Below, piece by piece: positions 17,147 through 25,516 of a DNA stretch of 64,000 bases (position 1 is its first letter; each line of letters begins with the position of its first letter). Under the pieces are notes generated by a model. That model made no database searches, was not told the DNA's origin, and saw only the letters and a program-made list of their open reading frames with translations. Source of the stretch: Saccharospirillum alexandrii_A (GTDB taxonomy: Bacteria > Pseudomonadota > Gammaproteobacteria > Pseudomonadales > Natronospirillaceae); NCBI RefSeq assembly GCF_043641555.1, contig NZ_JBHZRJ010000001.1, positions 868,001-932,000 on the forward strand. Direction: 5' to 3'. Position numbers and translations under genes: made by a program.

Positions 17147-17276
17147 TGCCTTGTCTGGTTTTTAGCTATTGGCTTTTTGGGTGAGCCATGTGGCAGCCAC
17201 CACCAGGCCCGGATCAAAACCAACAGCTAAAAATCATCAGCCCAACCGCCCATTATAAAAGGTTAACTGTACTCCC

Positions 17277-18401
17277 ATGTCCAAACGAGACTATTACGAC
17301 GTACTCGGTGTAGAACGCGGTGCGGACGAAAAAGACATCAAGAAAGCGTATCGCCGCATGGCCATGAAGTATCATCCGGACCGTAATCCGGATGACAAAG
17401 ACGCTGAAACCAAGTTCAAGGAATTGTCCGAGGCTTATGAAGTGCTGGCCGATTCGCAGAAGCGAGCGGCATACGATCAGTTTGGTCATGCCGGTGTTGA
17501 TGGCCAAAGCGGCTTTGGCGGCGGCCAGGGCGGCGGTCACGGCAGCTTCAGTGACATCTTTGGCGATGTGTTTGGTGATATTTTCGGGGGCGGCGGTGGC
17601 CGTGGCCGGTCCAGCGTGCAACGCGGTTCAGACCTGAAATACAACCTGGAGATGTCGCTGGAAGACGCGGTTCGCGGTACCGAGAAGACCATCAAGGTGC
17701 CCACCCTGGTCGCCTGTGAAATCTGTGACGGCAGCGGTGCCAAGAAGGGCACCAAGCCGACTACCTGTACCACTTGTGGCGGTATCGGCCAGGTGCGAAT
17801 GCAGCAGGGGTTCTTTGCGGTACAGCAAACCTGTCCGACCTGTTCCGGCACCGGTCATATGATTACCGACCCCTGCAACAGCTGTTATGGCCGGGGTGTG
17901 AAGGAAGAAACCAAAACACTGAATGTGAAGATTCCAGCGGGTGTGGATACCGGTGACCGAATTCGCCTGTCTGGCAAGGGTGAGGCGGGTCGCAACGGTG
18001 GCCCGGCAGGTGACCTCTACGTTGAAGTTCATGTTAAGAAACACGCCATATTCGAACGCGATGGGGCTAATTTGCACTGCGAAGTGCCGATCAGCTTCGC
18101 CGAGGCAGCCCTGGGGGGCGAGCTGGAAGTGCCAACTCTGGAAGGCCGGGTAAAACTCAAGATTCCCGCCGAAACCCAGACTGGCCGTTTGTTCCGCCTG
18201 CGAGGCAAGGGTGTTACCCCGGTTCGGGGCGGTGGCATCGGTGACCTGCTGTGTCGCGTGGTGGTGGAAACCCCGGTAAACCTGACCAGCAAGCAAAAAG
18301 AGCTGCTTCGTGAGTTGCAGGACGGCATGGGCAGTAACAAGCACTCACCCCGTTCCAACGGCTGGTTCGACGGCGTGAAAAAGTTCTTTGAAGAGCTTTG
18401 A
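17277..18401 (+). CDS. dnaJ: Chaperone DnaJ (Hsp40)
   Basis: A 374-residue type I J-protein. The J domain (about 1-70) has the HPD motif in MKYHPDRNPDD and is followed by a Gly/Phe-rich linker. The zinc-binding region has four CxxCxGxG repeats (CEICDGSG, CTTCGGIG, CPTCSGTG, CNSCYGRG) at about residues 144-210. It stimulates DnaK ATPase activity. It lies 176 bases after dnaK and before dapB, the conserved order. Confidence 0.98.
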   Translation: MSKRDYYDVLGVERGADEKDIKKAYRRMAMKYHPDRNPDDKDAETKFKELSEAYEVLADSQKRAAYDQFGHAGVDGQSGFGGGQGGGHGSFSDIFGDVFGDIFGGGGGRGRSSVQRGSDLKYNLEMSLEDAVRGTEKTIKVPTLVACEICDGSGAKKGTKPTTCTTCGGIGQVRMQQGFFAVQQTCPTCSGTGHMITDPCNSCYGRGVKEETKTLNVKIPAGVDTGDRIRLSGKGEAGRNGGPAGDLYVEVHVKKHAIFERDGANLHCEVPISFAEAALGGELEVPTLEGRVKLKIPAETQTGRLFRLRGKGVTPVRGGGIGDLLCRVVVETPVNLTSKQKELLRELQDGMGSNKHSPRSNGWFDGVKKFFEEL

Positions 18402-18417
18402 GTTACCTCCCAATCTG

Positions 18418-18497
18418 CTCCCGCTTACGGGAGAGGGTGTCAACAGCAAAAGCTACGCCGCCCCCTCTCTCTGATTCTCTCCCCCAAAGGGGGGAGA
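18418..18497. repeat. Two CTCCC-type hairpins between dnaJ and dapB
   Basis: CTCCCG-CTTA-CGGGAG (18418-18433) and CTCTCCCCC-AAA-(G)GGGGGAGAG (18477-18497) are separated by about 43 bases. They resemble the palindrome after the thioredoxin gene at 12.2 kb and probably belong to the same REP-like family. Confidence 0.65.
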
Positions 18498-18531
18498 GAG
18501 GACGGAATAATGCCAACCATGAGGCCTCTGT

Positions 18532-19332
18532 ATGTTAAACATCGCAATAACAGGCGCATCTGGCCGAATGGGCCGGGCCCTGCTTCAAGCGGTTTACTCA
18601 ACCGAAGGGCTGACTCTGGCAGGTGCCACGGTCGCTCCGGGATCAAGCCTGATGGGTGCGGATGCTGGCGAGCTTGCTGGTTTGGGCAAGTTGGGTGTTG
18701 TGTTAACTGATGATGCCCAAGCGGCCTTTGAGGACGCAGAAGTTGTAATCGACTTCACAACGCCAGAGGCAACGCTTGCGCATCTCGATCAAATCAGGGG
18801 TACCGACAAGCGCATCGTTATTGGAACCACTGGTTTTTCAGAGTCTCAACTCAGCCAGTTAAAACAGGCGTCTGAAACCATACCAGTCGTCTTCGCGGCC
18901 AATTACAGCGTTGGGGTGACCCTGTCGTTGCAGTTGCTCCGCCTGGCCGCGCGGGTGATGGGTGAATCGAGCGACATCGAAATTATCGAGGCGCACCATC
19001 GCCACAAGGTCGACGCTCCAAGCGGCACAGCTTTGCGCATGGGCGAGGCGGTGGCGGAAACGCTGGGACGTGATCTCTCCAAATGCGCCGTGTACGGCCG
19101 CGAAGGCCAGGAAGGGCCCCGGGCAGACGAGACCATAGGCTTTGCCACGGTAAGGGCGGGTGACATTGTCGGGGAGCATACTGTGCTGTTCGCCAGTGAG
19201 GGCGAACGCCTGGAGATCACCCACAAAGCCAGTAGCCGCCGGACCTTTTCCCGGGGGGCCGTGCGCGCTGCACAGTGGTTAGAAACCCAGCCTGCTGGCT
19301 TGTATGACATGGAAGCTGTGCTCGGGCTTTAA
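18532..19332 (+). CDS. dapB: 4-hydroxy-tetrahydrodipicolinate reductase DapB
   Basis: A 266-residue enzyme of lysine and diaminopimelate synthesis. It has an N-terminal Rossmann motif GASGRMGRALL (about residues 7-17), the VIDFTTPEATL and VIGTTGFSE segments, and the catalytic signature EAHHRHKVDAPSGTAL near residue 155. It reduces the dapA product with NAD(P)H. In related genomes dapB is followed by carA and carB, but here 1.1 kb of non-coding DNA follows. Confidence 0.97.
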   Translation: MLNIAITGASGRMGRALLQAVYSTEGLTLAGATVAPGSSLMGADAGELAGLGKLGVVLTDDAQAAFEDAEVVIDFTTPEATLAHLDQIRGTDKRIVIGTTGFSESQLSQLKQASETIPVVFAANYSVGVTLSLQLLRLAARVMGESSDIEIIEAHHRHKVDAPSGTALRMGEAVAETLGRDLSKCAVYGREGQEGPRADETIGFATVRAGDIVGEHTVLFASEGERLEITHKASSRRTFSRGAVRAAQWLETQPAGLYDMEAVLGL

Positions 19333-20254
19333 TCGGGGCCCGTTGGCTATTCGCACAGGCCTGCGGGGTCAGGCTATTGAGTTCACAATTCGGTGGAAAG
19401 TGGCCGGGTAGAGATCCAGTGATCCCTTTCTGTGGAATACGGGCCTCCAGGGGAGCACATTGTGAATACTCATTAGGTGCCAAAAAAGCTTATGTTTAGT
19501 AGGCCGACACTGTTCGGAGATTGCTTTCGGCCGCGTATCTGGCTGGCTGAAAGGGAAATTGTGCCGATATTTACCTGCTTGGCAGCAATTTTTTTTCACA
19601 GATCAATTTCTAAATAATCTTCCATTGGTCGTATTTCATATACCAGCCAGGAGGGCATTCTCAATGTGCCGCCAGGCTTCCACGCCAATTGTTTGCGGGC
19701 ATGAGTGTTAGCCGCTGCCAGTGGACGGGTGCTGCTGGTTAAGCTGTTCCATAAGCCAACCTATTGATATTTCCCGCTACCTCTTTGAATTTAAAGAATT
19801 TTTTTAACAAGTACCCTTGGGTATGGCGTACTGTGGCCTGTCCCGTTTCGATCACTGAACGTCTTAAGGCTGGGCGTACATGCCCGGTATCGATTTCAAC
19901 CCCTGTCAAAAAAATCCCGTGAAGTCGGCCAAGCCGCTCACCACGGGCATCGGCCGGTTGTTCAAAGAATCACCAAAGCGTCAAAAAAACGCAAAAAAAT
20001 GGGTTGACCGATAATCGTGCCTCTGGTTTGATAGGTCGTGGACGTTGATTGAGGCATTCTCGATCAATCCTGAGCAAGGGGAGCAAAGACGCTCGCGTAA
20101 CAAACGCAGTCGACCAATAACAATCTCCCGGTCAGGTGTGCTGACTTACCCCGGTAACAACGCACAAGCAGTCGGATCGGCCAGACAGGTCTTTTATGAG
20201 ACCGTTATTAGGGACACCGCTTTTGATACATGTCACCTTTTGTTCAGTAACGTT
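19333..20254. other. Long non-coding stretch after dapB
   Basis: About 920 bases with no gene that looks real; with the porin leader the gene-free gap is 1.1 kb. Composition is more AT-rich in places than the neighbouring genes. It contains a possible ARG-box-like site (19461-19475), a CCCGTG/CACGGG stem (19916-19947) and poly-A/T runs near 19800 and 19990. No tRNA or clear RNA gene was recognised. carAB would be expected here by synteny. Confidence 0.6.
19461..19475. promoter_or_regulatory. ARG-box-like sequence, possible relic
   Basis: TGTGAATACTCATTA matches one half and the centre of the ArgR operator (TNTGAAT-N4-ATTCA), missing the final bases. In relatives this position, just after dapB, is the arginine-repressed carA promoter. 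No carA follows, so the site is either a leftover or chance. Confidence 0.3.
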
Positions 20255-20283
20255 TTGACTCTGCAACGTGGTTGTAATATACA
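20255..20283 (+). promoter_or_regulatory. Strong sigma-70 promoter of the porin
   Basis: TTGACT (20255-20260), a 17-base spacer and TATACA (20278-20283). Transcription would start near 20290, leaving a leader of about 150 bases before the porin ATG, a length suited to regulation by small RNA or RNA structure. Confidence 0.65.
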
Positions 20284-20440
20284 TGCTGCAGGATATAACA
20301 AAATAATGGTTGTCGATTGACGTAGGTGTTGTGATTCGTTATTGGTTACCCAATCGGTAGCGTACCGACACTGAAACAACGATGGCTCATCGAGAAGTCT
20401 GGTCACCAAACCAGTTGAAATAAAAAAAGGGGAATCTTGA

Positions 20441-21697
20441 ATGAAAGCGATTAAAATTGCTTCTGGCGTTGCGGTATCCGCACTGGCTCTGGCTATTTCT
20501 GCCCAGGCAAACGCTGCTGCTCACGAAGGTATGGCTACTGAAACTGAATGGAGCTTCACTGGCTCTATGGAGTTTCTGACCGTTGTCGATATGGCTGCTG
20601 GTGCAGTTAACCGTGACGGCGATGCTACCGACACTGTAATTGACGTTGAACTGGACGAAGAAGACGATTTCGATGAAGGCGCCGCTGGCGACGCTTGGGG
20701 TCTGGAAGCGGCTCTGTCTGTTGTTCACGGTCCTTTCTCCGGTGGTTTCATCCTGACGGGTGATGACGAGTCTGACGTTTCTGTTGAACTGGACGACTTG
20801 GTTGTAACCGACGGTGCTATCTCTTTCGGTCAAACTGGTAGCCTGGTAGACGAGACTCACGAATACGCATACGACATGGACGACTCTGGCGACAGCGCTG
20901 CTGCCCGCTCTGAAGGCCGTGACGTTGGCGCTGCTCTGCGTTACACCATGGAAGGCCTGAAAGTTCAGGTTGAAGGCTCTAACCGTAAAGACGCCTCTGG
21001 TGATGGCGTTGTAACCGGTATCGATGCTTCTGCTGGTGATACTCAGAACTCCGACTTCGGTGTTGCAGCACAGTACATGGGCGAAGCCGATGCGCTGAGC
21101 TACGTTGCTGAAGCCCAGTTCCGTACTTCAAGCCTGGGCGGTGATGACGACAGCCCATACACCTACTTCGGTGTTGGCGCGACTTACACCATGGACATAG
21201 TTACAGCCAAGTTTGGTCTGAACCAGTACTCTGTAACTACCAGTGCTGACGCACATGATGACGCAATTCTGGAATACGGTTTTGAACTGACCGCTACTCC
21301 GATTGATGCCTTGTCTGTATACCTGAAAGGTCAGGACCTGGACAGCGGCGACGTCGTTACTGAAGAAGCCATGAAGCTGTTGGCCGGTGCTGCTTACACA
21401 GTAGACGCACTGACCTTCACCGGTGAATACACTTACACTGACGTAGAAAGCGCTGGCGATGAACTGTTCGCTGAAGTGGCTTATGCCAGTGGTGCTATCG
21501 GTGCTTATGGTTCTGTAACTCTGGCGAACTTCGATGCTGACACTGCTAATGCTCCGTTGATCGAAGCTGGTGTATCTTATACCCAGGACAACGGCGTTAA
21601 GTATGCAGCTGACTATGACCTGCGCGCTGAAGAAACTGATGCTATCGACACAGCTGAAATCAACCGCTTCCGTCTGACCGCTGCTTACGCGTTCTAA
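20441..21697 (+). CDS. Acidic outer-membrane porin
   Basis: A 418-residue beta-barrel protein with a signal peptide (about 1-25, ending AQANA) and a C-terminal AYAF with terminal Phe, the mark recognised by the BAM complex. The body alternates polar and apolar residues in amphipathic strands and is unusually rich in Asp and Glu, with few Lys or Arg, which fits life in salt water. Codons are strongly biased to the abundant set, so it is probably one of the major outer-membrane proteins. AGGGG eight bases before the ATG and a textbook terminator support a single-gene unit. Its substrate cannot be read from sequence. Confidence 0.88.
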   Translation: MKAIKIASGVAVSALALAISAQANAAAHEGMATETEWSFTGSMEFLTVVDMAAGAVNRDGDATDTVIDVELDEEDDFDEGAAGDAWGLEAALSVVHGPFSGGFILTGDDESDVSVELDDLVVTDGAISFGQTGSLVDETHEYAYDMDDSGDSAAARSEGRDVGAALRYTMEGLKVQVEGSNRKDASGDGVVTGIDASAGDTQNSDFGVAAQYMGEADALSYVAEAQFRTSSLGGDDDSPYTYFGVGATYTMDIVTAKFGLNQYSVTTSADAHDDAILEYGFELTATPIDALSVYLKGQDLDSGDVVTEEAMKLLAGAAYTVDALTFTGEYTYTDVESAGDELFAEVAYASGAIGAYGSVTLANFDADTANAPLIEAGVSYTQDNGVKYAADYDLRAEETDAIDTAEINRFRLTAAYAF

Positions 21698-21725
21698 TTC
21701 AGATTCCTCTGAATGATGAAGTAGA

Positions 21726-21750
21726 GCCACCCTTCGGGGTGGCTTTTTTT
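21726..21750 (+). terminator. Rho-independent terminator of the porin gene
   Basis: GCCACCC-TTCG-GGGTGGC followed by seven T. A UUCG tetraloop on a perfect seven-base stem makes this a strong terminator. Confidence 0.95.
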
Positions 21751-21763
21751 ATGGGTGCCAGTA

Positions 21764-21882
21764 AAAGACGTTGAACTTGGAAGGACGTAAGACATTGAAA
21801 GACGTGGTACAGGAAAGGACGTAAAACACTAAAAGACGCACAAGATGAAAAGACGATTGACATGAAGTGACGAAAAATCTCT
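21764..21882. repeat. Degenerate tandem repeat with exact 17-bp period
   Basis: GACG recurs at 21767, 21784, 21801, 21818, 21835, 21852 and 21869, always 17 bases apart. Unit consensus is roughly AARGACGTNNNACANNG, and the seventh copy is decayed. It starts just after the porin terminator and runs up to the heptad array. Confidence 0.9.
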
Positions 21883-21890
21883 ACACTGAC

Positions 21891-21967
21891 TCACAGCTCA
21901 CAGCTCACAGCTCACAGCTCACAGCTCACAGCTCACAGCTCACAGCTCACAGCTCACAGCTCACAGC
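21891..21967. repeat. Perfect 11-copy tandem of TCACAGC
   Basis: Eleven identical seven-base units fill 77 bases, ending one base before the stop codon of the LysR gene. Read on the other strand the unit is GAGCTGT in another phase, the same GAGCTNN pattern found at two other convergent junctions in this window. Perfect identity suggests recent slippage, so copy number probably varies between strains. Confidence 0.97.
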
Positions 21968-21968
21968 T

Positions 21969-22868
21969 TTAAACTCCCAAAACCTCCGCGCCAATCCGTT
22001 CCCGAAACCACCCCAATGCTTTCCCGGTTACTCCGGTTCGCCAGGCAATTACCGCCTCTGACGGCGGGTTCGTCTCACTCAGCTTCACTTGCACCAGGGC
22101 GCCACTGTCCAGTTCTGACTGAATGCGGTGGCGGGGCAGATAGCCGACACCCAGGCCAGCCAGTTGCGCTTCGATTTTATCGCGCATGGTAGGTACGGTG
22201 ATCAGTCTGTTCTGGCGCGTCCAGCCGATGGTGCGTGGGGCCATCAGTTTACTGGAATCCCGTACGACGATGGTTGGGTAGGCTTCAATTTGTTCATGAG
22301 TCCAATCGCAGGCATTGCTGGCCAGGGGGTGATTCTTCGCGACGGCGAACACCATGCTCATCTCACCAAAGCGGCTGGTCTCGTAGCCATCGATTTTGGG
22401 GTCCAGTAGGTCGGTCGACAGTATCAGATCGGCGTCGCCGTTGATCAGCATTTCCCAGGTGCCAGAGAGTGATCCGTGAACCAGATGCACCTTGATGTAT
22501 GGGTGTGCTTCGTTGAATTCATGCACCAGTGGGTAGAGTCGCGCCGGTTCGAAGACGGTATCGACACCGATGCGCAGCTCGGGTTCCCAGCCGCTGGCGA
22601 TTTTCTTGGCCGAGCTGGCAAGGTTGTCGATATCGCGCAGGATGCCGCGGCCTTCTTCCAGGATCAGCCGGGCTGCGGGTGTCATTTTTGCACGGTGACC
22701 ACTGCGATCGAAGAGGTCTATGCCAAGGTCCTGTTCAACCTTTTGCACGGTATACGTCAGCGCGGAAGGCACTTTATGCAGGGCTTCGGCGGCGGCGGCA
22801 AAGCTGCCACGCTGGTCGATTGCATCCAGTGCGCGCAGCAGGTCCAGTGAAAGGGGGTTGTGGGCCAT
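21969..22868 (-). CDS. LysR-family regulator beside pirin (YhaJ-like)
   Basis: A 299-residue LysR regulator. The helix-turn-helix covers about residues 8-67 (GSFAAAAEALHKVPSALTYT, DLGIDLFDRSG), and the effector domain begins near 93. It is divergent from the pirin gene with about 117 bases between, the same pairing as E. coli yhaJ-yhaK, so it probably controls pirin and possibly itself. The ligand is unknown. Its 3' end abuts the TCACAGC array, whose length changes would leave the coding frame intact. Confidence 0.92.
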   Translation of the reverse strand: MAHNPLSLDLLRALDAIDQRGSFAAAAEALHKVPSALTYTVQKVEQDLGIDLFDRSGHRAKMTPAARLILEEGRGILRDIDNLASSAKKIASGWEPELRIGVDTVFEPARLYPLVHEFNEAHPYIKVHLVHGSLSGTWEMLINGDADLILSTDLLDPKIDGYETSRFGEMSMVFAVAKNHPLASNACDWTHEQIEAYPTIVVRDSSKLMAPRTIGWTRQNRLITVPTMRDKIEAQLAGLGVGYLPRHRIQSELDSGALVQVKLSETNPPSEAVIAWRTGVTGKALGWFRERIGAEVLGV

Positions 22869-22985
22869 AAAGGTTCAGTTTTTTTGAAATGTAGAGGCAA
22901 TATATTCCGCTTACGGGCCACCCTGCAACTGCCTAGACTGGTCGGTACCAGAAATCGATCAAACAGCAGACCAGGAGGTGCTCTC

Positions 22986-23816
22986 ATGACAACATTACGC
23001 AGCGTTCGGCAGGTGGCCAAAGGGTTACCGACGTCGGATGGCGCCGGGGTAAAGCTGACCCGGGTCATCGGAAACCAGTTCGTGAAGAATCTGGACCCCT
23101 TTCTGATGCTCGACGAGTTCAAATCGGACGATAAGGCCGACTACATGGCGGGCTTTCCCATGCATCCGCACCGTGGTTTTGAGACCGTTACCTATATGCT
23201 CAAGGGCGCGTTTCGGCATGGCGACAATCAGGGCAACACCGGGTACCTGGCTCCTGGCTCCATTCAATGGATGACCGCCGGCCGCGGCATTGTGCACGAA
23301 GAGATGCCCAACCAGGAAGATGGCCCGGTATGGGGCTTTCAGCTCTGGGTCAACCTGCCGGCCAAGCACAAGATGACTGCGCCCCGCTACCAGGATATTC
23401 GTCCCGAGCAGGTGCCCGAGGTCGAGCTGGAAAACGGTAAGGTCAAGGTACTGGTGGGTAATTTCCAAGGGGTGATTGGCCCGGTTGAAGACGTGGTGAC
23501 CGACCCGCTGTATCTGGATTTTCACTTGAATGAAGGTGCCACCCAGCGCATTGATATTCCAGGTAACAAATCGGCTTTTGTATACGTCTACCAGGGATCT
23601 GCGCAGATTGGCACAACCGAACTGCCCGAGCGGCATCTGGGTATTCTGGGGGATGGTGAAGGGCTTGAAGTGACGTCAACCGCCGCCGATACCCGCCTGC
23701 TCGTGGTCGCGGGTGACCCTATACAGGAACCCGTTGTGCAGTATGGGCCCTTTGTCATGAACACCGTCGATGAAGTGCAGCAGGCGATTGTCGATTTCAA
23801 CGAAGGACGGTTTTGA
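22986..23816 (+). CDS. Pirin-family cupin protein (YhaK-like)
   Basis: A 276-residue two-cupin protein. The metal ligands are visible in MHPHRGFETVTYM and AGRGIVHEEMP (about residues 56-105). Pirins bind iron, and some relatives have quercetin dioxygenase activity; in E. coli the homologue responds to redox stress. The ATG at 22986 has a full AGGAGGTG ribosome binding site five bases upstream. A longer open frame from 22860 would overlap the divergent LysR gene and lacks support. Confidence 0.94.
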   Translation: MTTLRSVRQVAKGLPTSDGAGVKLTRVIGNQFVKNLDPFLMLDEFKSDDKADYMAGFPMHPHRGFETVTYMLKGAFRHGDNQGNTGYLAPGSIQWMTAGRGIVHEEMPNQEDGPVWGFQLWVNLPAKHKMTAPRYQDIRPEQVPEVELENGKVKVLVGNFQGVIGPVEDVVTDPLYLDFHLNEGATQRIDIPGNKSAFVYVYQGSAQIGTTELPERHLGILGDGEGLEVTSTAADTRLLVVAGDPIQEPVVQYGPFVMNTVDEVQQAIVDFNEGRF

Positions 23817-23822
23817 GGGGCA

Positions 23823-23893
23823 GAGCTACGAGCTCAGAGCTGCGAGCTTTGAGCTAAAAACTAACAGCTCGAAGCTCGAAGCTTGCAGCTCAA
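23823..23893. repeat. Inverted pair of GAGCTNN heptad arrays
   Basis: The left array is four units plus a partial one of GAGCTNN (23823-23855). The right array is four units of AGCTNNN (23866-23893), roughly its reverse complement. It fills the space between the convergent pirin and ROK genes and ends three bases before the ROK stop. It can fold as one large, irregular hairpin. Confidence 0.85.
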
Positions 23894-23896
23894 AAC

Positions 23897-25081
23897 CTAT
23901 CGAAAATGCTTCAGAGCGAGCGCAATAACCCCTTTCCCGGTCATGTCTTCTGACCAGGAGTAGGGTTCAATCTGTGAACGCCCGATCAGCTCGGGTACCA
24001 GGGCTTCGTTAATGCCTTCGTGAATGCCGGGTTCCATCAGGGCGTAGGCTCTCACGCCGGGCCCGGTGACGACGATGCGTTCCGGGCTCATCAGTGCCAG
24101 AATGTTGGCTATGCCATACCCGAGTACCTTTCCTGCCTGGTGAAACAAGTCGACCGCATAGGTGTGCTTCTGATGTCCAAGCTCGGTTAGCCTTTGCATC
24201 TGTTTTTCTGATGGGTGGCGCCGGTCTGTCGCCGGAAGGTCCATTACCGCGCTGGCGTCGCGATACAGTGCATAGTCGCTTACGTAAGCTTCAATGCACC
24301 CCCGTTTGCCGCAGGCACACTGGGGGCCTTCATGGCTGTATTTGGTGTGGCCAAACTCCGCCGCAGCGCCGAAATGACCACTGTACAGGCTGCCATTCAC
24401 AACCAGGCCGCCGCCAACGCCGTAACCAATCATGATCACGACGAAGTTATTGCACTGGCTGTATTCGGGGTGCTTTTGAATGGCGTAGGCAATGCTGTTG
24501 GCGTCGTTGGCCAGTTCTACCGGGCATTCAAAGGCGTTTTCCAGGGCGTGCGTCAGATTGACGTTCTTAATGTTCAGTGCCGGGCTCCAGACGACGTCGC
24601 CCTTGTGTACATCAACAAACCCCTGAATGGCGATGCCCACGCTGACCAGTCGGGCGGCGTGATCCGGGTGTTGGTCCAGGAACCGTTTGGCCTGCTCGAC
24701 CAGCATCTCATTCAGTGAGGCTTGGTCATGACGCTGGGTCTTCTGCACCACCACGGTCTCGTGTGCAATGTTACCCTTCAAGTCGCCGAGCATCAGTCGC
24801 ACTTCATTGATCGACAGTTTGATGCCCAATACCGAGGCGTGGGTGGGGTCCAGGTCGATCAGCACGCGCGGACGCCCTCGGCCCCCTTTGACCTCGGGCC
24901 CTTTTACTTCCTGAATGATGGCAGCTTCCGACAATTCAGAGGTAATGGCGGTTACGGTTGCCGGACTAAGGCGGGTGATCTGACCAATGTCGACCCGGGC
25001 CAGTGGACCAAACACGCGCAGGGTGTTGATGATGTCTATCCGGTTGTCCGCTCGAATTTGTTCGGTGTCGTTTTTCTTCAT
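23897..25081 (-). CDS. ROK-family repressor, probable xylose regulator (XylR type)
   Basis: A 394-residue ROK repressor. The N-terminal winged helix (about residues 10-75, ARVDIGQITRLSPATVTAI) is followed by a sugar-kinase-like fold with GVGGGLVVNG and the zinc motif CACGKRGCIEAY near residue 262. Such proteins release DNA when they bind a sugar. It is divergent from a xylose-type ABC importer, separated by 435 bases holding two palindromes, so it most likely represses xylFHG. The inducer (xylose or another sugar) is inferred from the transporter. Confidence 0.9.
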   Translation of the reverse strand: MKKNDTEQIRADNRIDIINTLRVFGPLARVDIGQITRLSPATVTAITSELSEAAIIQEVKGPEVKGGRGRPRVLIDLDPTHASVLGIKLSINEVRLMLGDLKGNIAHETVVVQKTQRHDQASLNEMLVEQAKRFLDQHPDHAARLVSVGIAIQGFVDVHKGDVVWSPALNIKNVNLTHALENAFECPVELANDANSIAYAIQKHPEYSQCNNFVVIMIGYGVGGGLVVNGSLYSGHFGAAAEFGHTKYSHEGPQCACGKRGCIEAYVSDYALYRDASAVMDLPATDRRHPSEKQMQRLTELGHQKHTYAVDLFHQAGKVLGYGIANILALMSPERIVVTGPGVRAYALMEPGIHEGINEALVPELIGRSQIEPYSWSEDMTGKGVIALALKHFR

Positions 25082-25206
25082 GCTAGGGGAACTTACTGAA
25101 TAGAATCATGTTTTCAGTGTAAACCGGGGGTCTTTTCCAGTCGACTCTAAAATTATATCTACGCTGCAATGCGAGATTTGAGCCTCGGTTGTTGACTTGT
25201 ATCGGT

Positions 25207-25229
25207 GTTTGTTCGGTACACCGACAAAC
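25207..25229. promoter_or_regulatory. Candidate ROK/XylR operator 1
   Basis: GTTTGT-T-CGGT-AC-ACCG-ACAAAC is a palindrome with ten paired bases per arm and one bulged T. The GTTTGT...ACAAAC ends are the half-sites of the known Bacillus XylR (ROK family) operator. It lies between the ROK gene and xylF. Confidence 0.55.
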
Positions 25230-25315
25230 TTCATTAAGGCCGGTTTGTGCCGTCTCCCCTGTGTCTTGTGAATTCAATTAGCGTGAAGCGGCGGCGATTG
25301 CGTCTACAAAAATAC

Positions 25316-25329
25316 TTTTACTGGTAAAA
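25316..25329. promoter_or_regulatory. Candidate operator 2 (TTTTAC-TG-GTAAAA)
   Basis: A perfect six-base inverted repeat with a two-base centre, about 190 bases before xylF. Its AT-rich arms recall NagC/Mlc-type ROK operators. The remainder of the 435-base gap (25082-25516) shows promoter-like AT-rich sequence upstream of xylF but no gene. Confidence 0.4.
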
Positions 25330-25516
25330 TAAATTGGGTGGTATGTGCCGTTTTCTGGGTGTAAAGCATACGACCATTGTCAATATTTGGCTGATTTCAT
25401 TGACTTTGTCTATTTTGCGATCAAGAATAACTTTGGGTATAAAAATAAAGCTGGGCACAGTCCTGGCCGCCCGCTACTTACAATAACAATATGGTCCCGA
25501 ATCAGGAGTTATAACA

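Noticed and set aside
16129..17223. 364-codon frame antisense to dnaK
   Set aside because: Composition mirrors dnaK codon bias; dnaK is certain and the antisense product is rich in His, Leu and Arg as expected for a shadow frame.
20045..20320. 91-codon open frame in the dapB-porin gap
   Set aside because: No ribosome binding site, no recognisable family, and it overlaps the porin promoter at 20255-20283.
21891..21967. Possible CRISPR array
   Set aside because: Direct head-to-tail heptads without spacers; no cas genes.
22860..22985. Longer pirin start at 22860
   Set aside because: The AGGAGGTG site and family alignment fix the start at 22986; the extension would overlap the LysR promoter and start.
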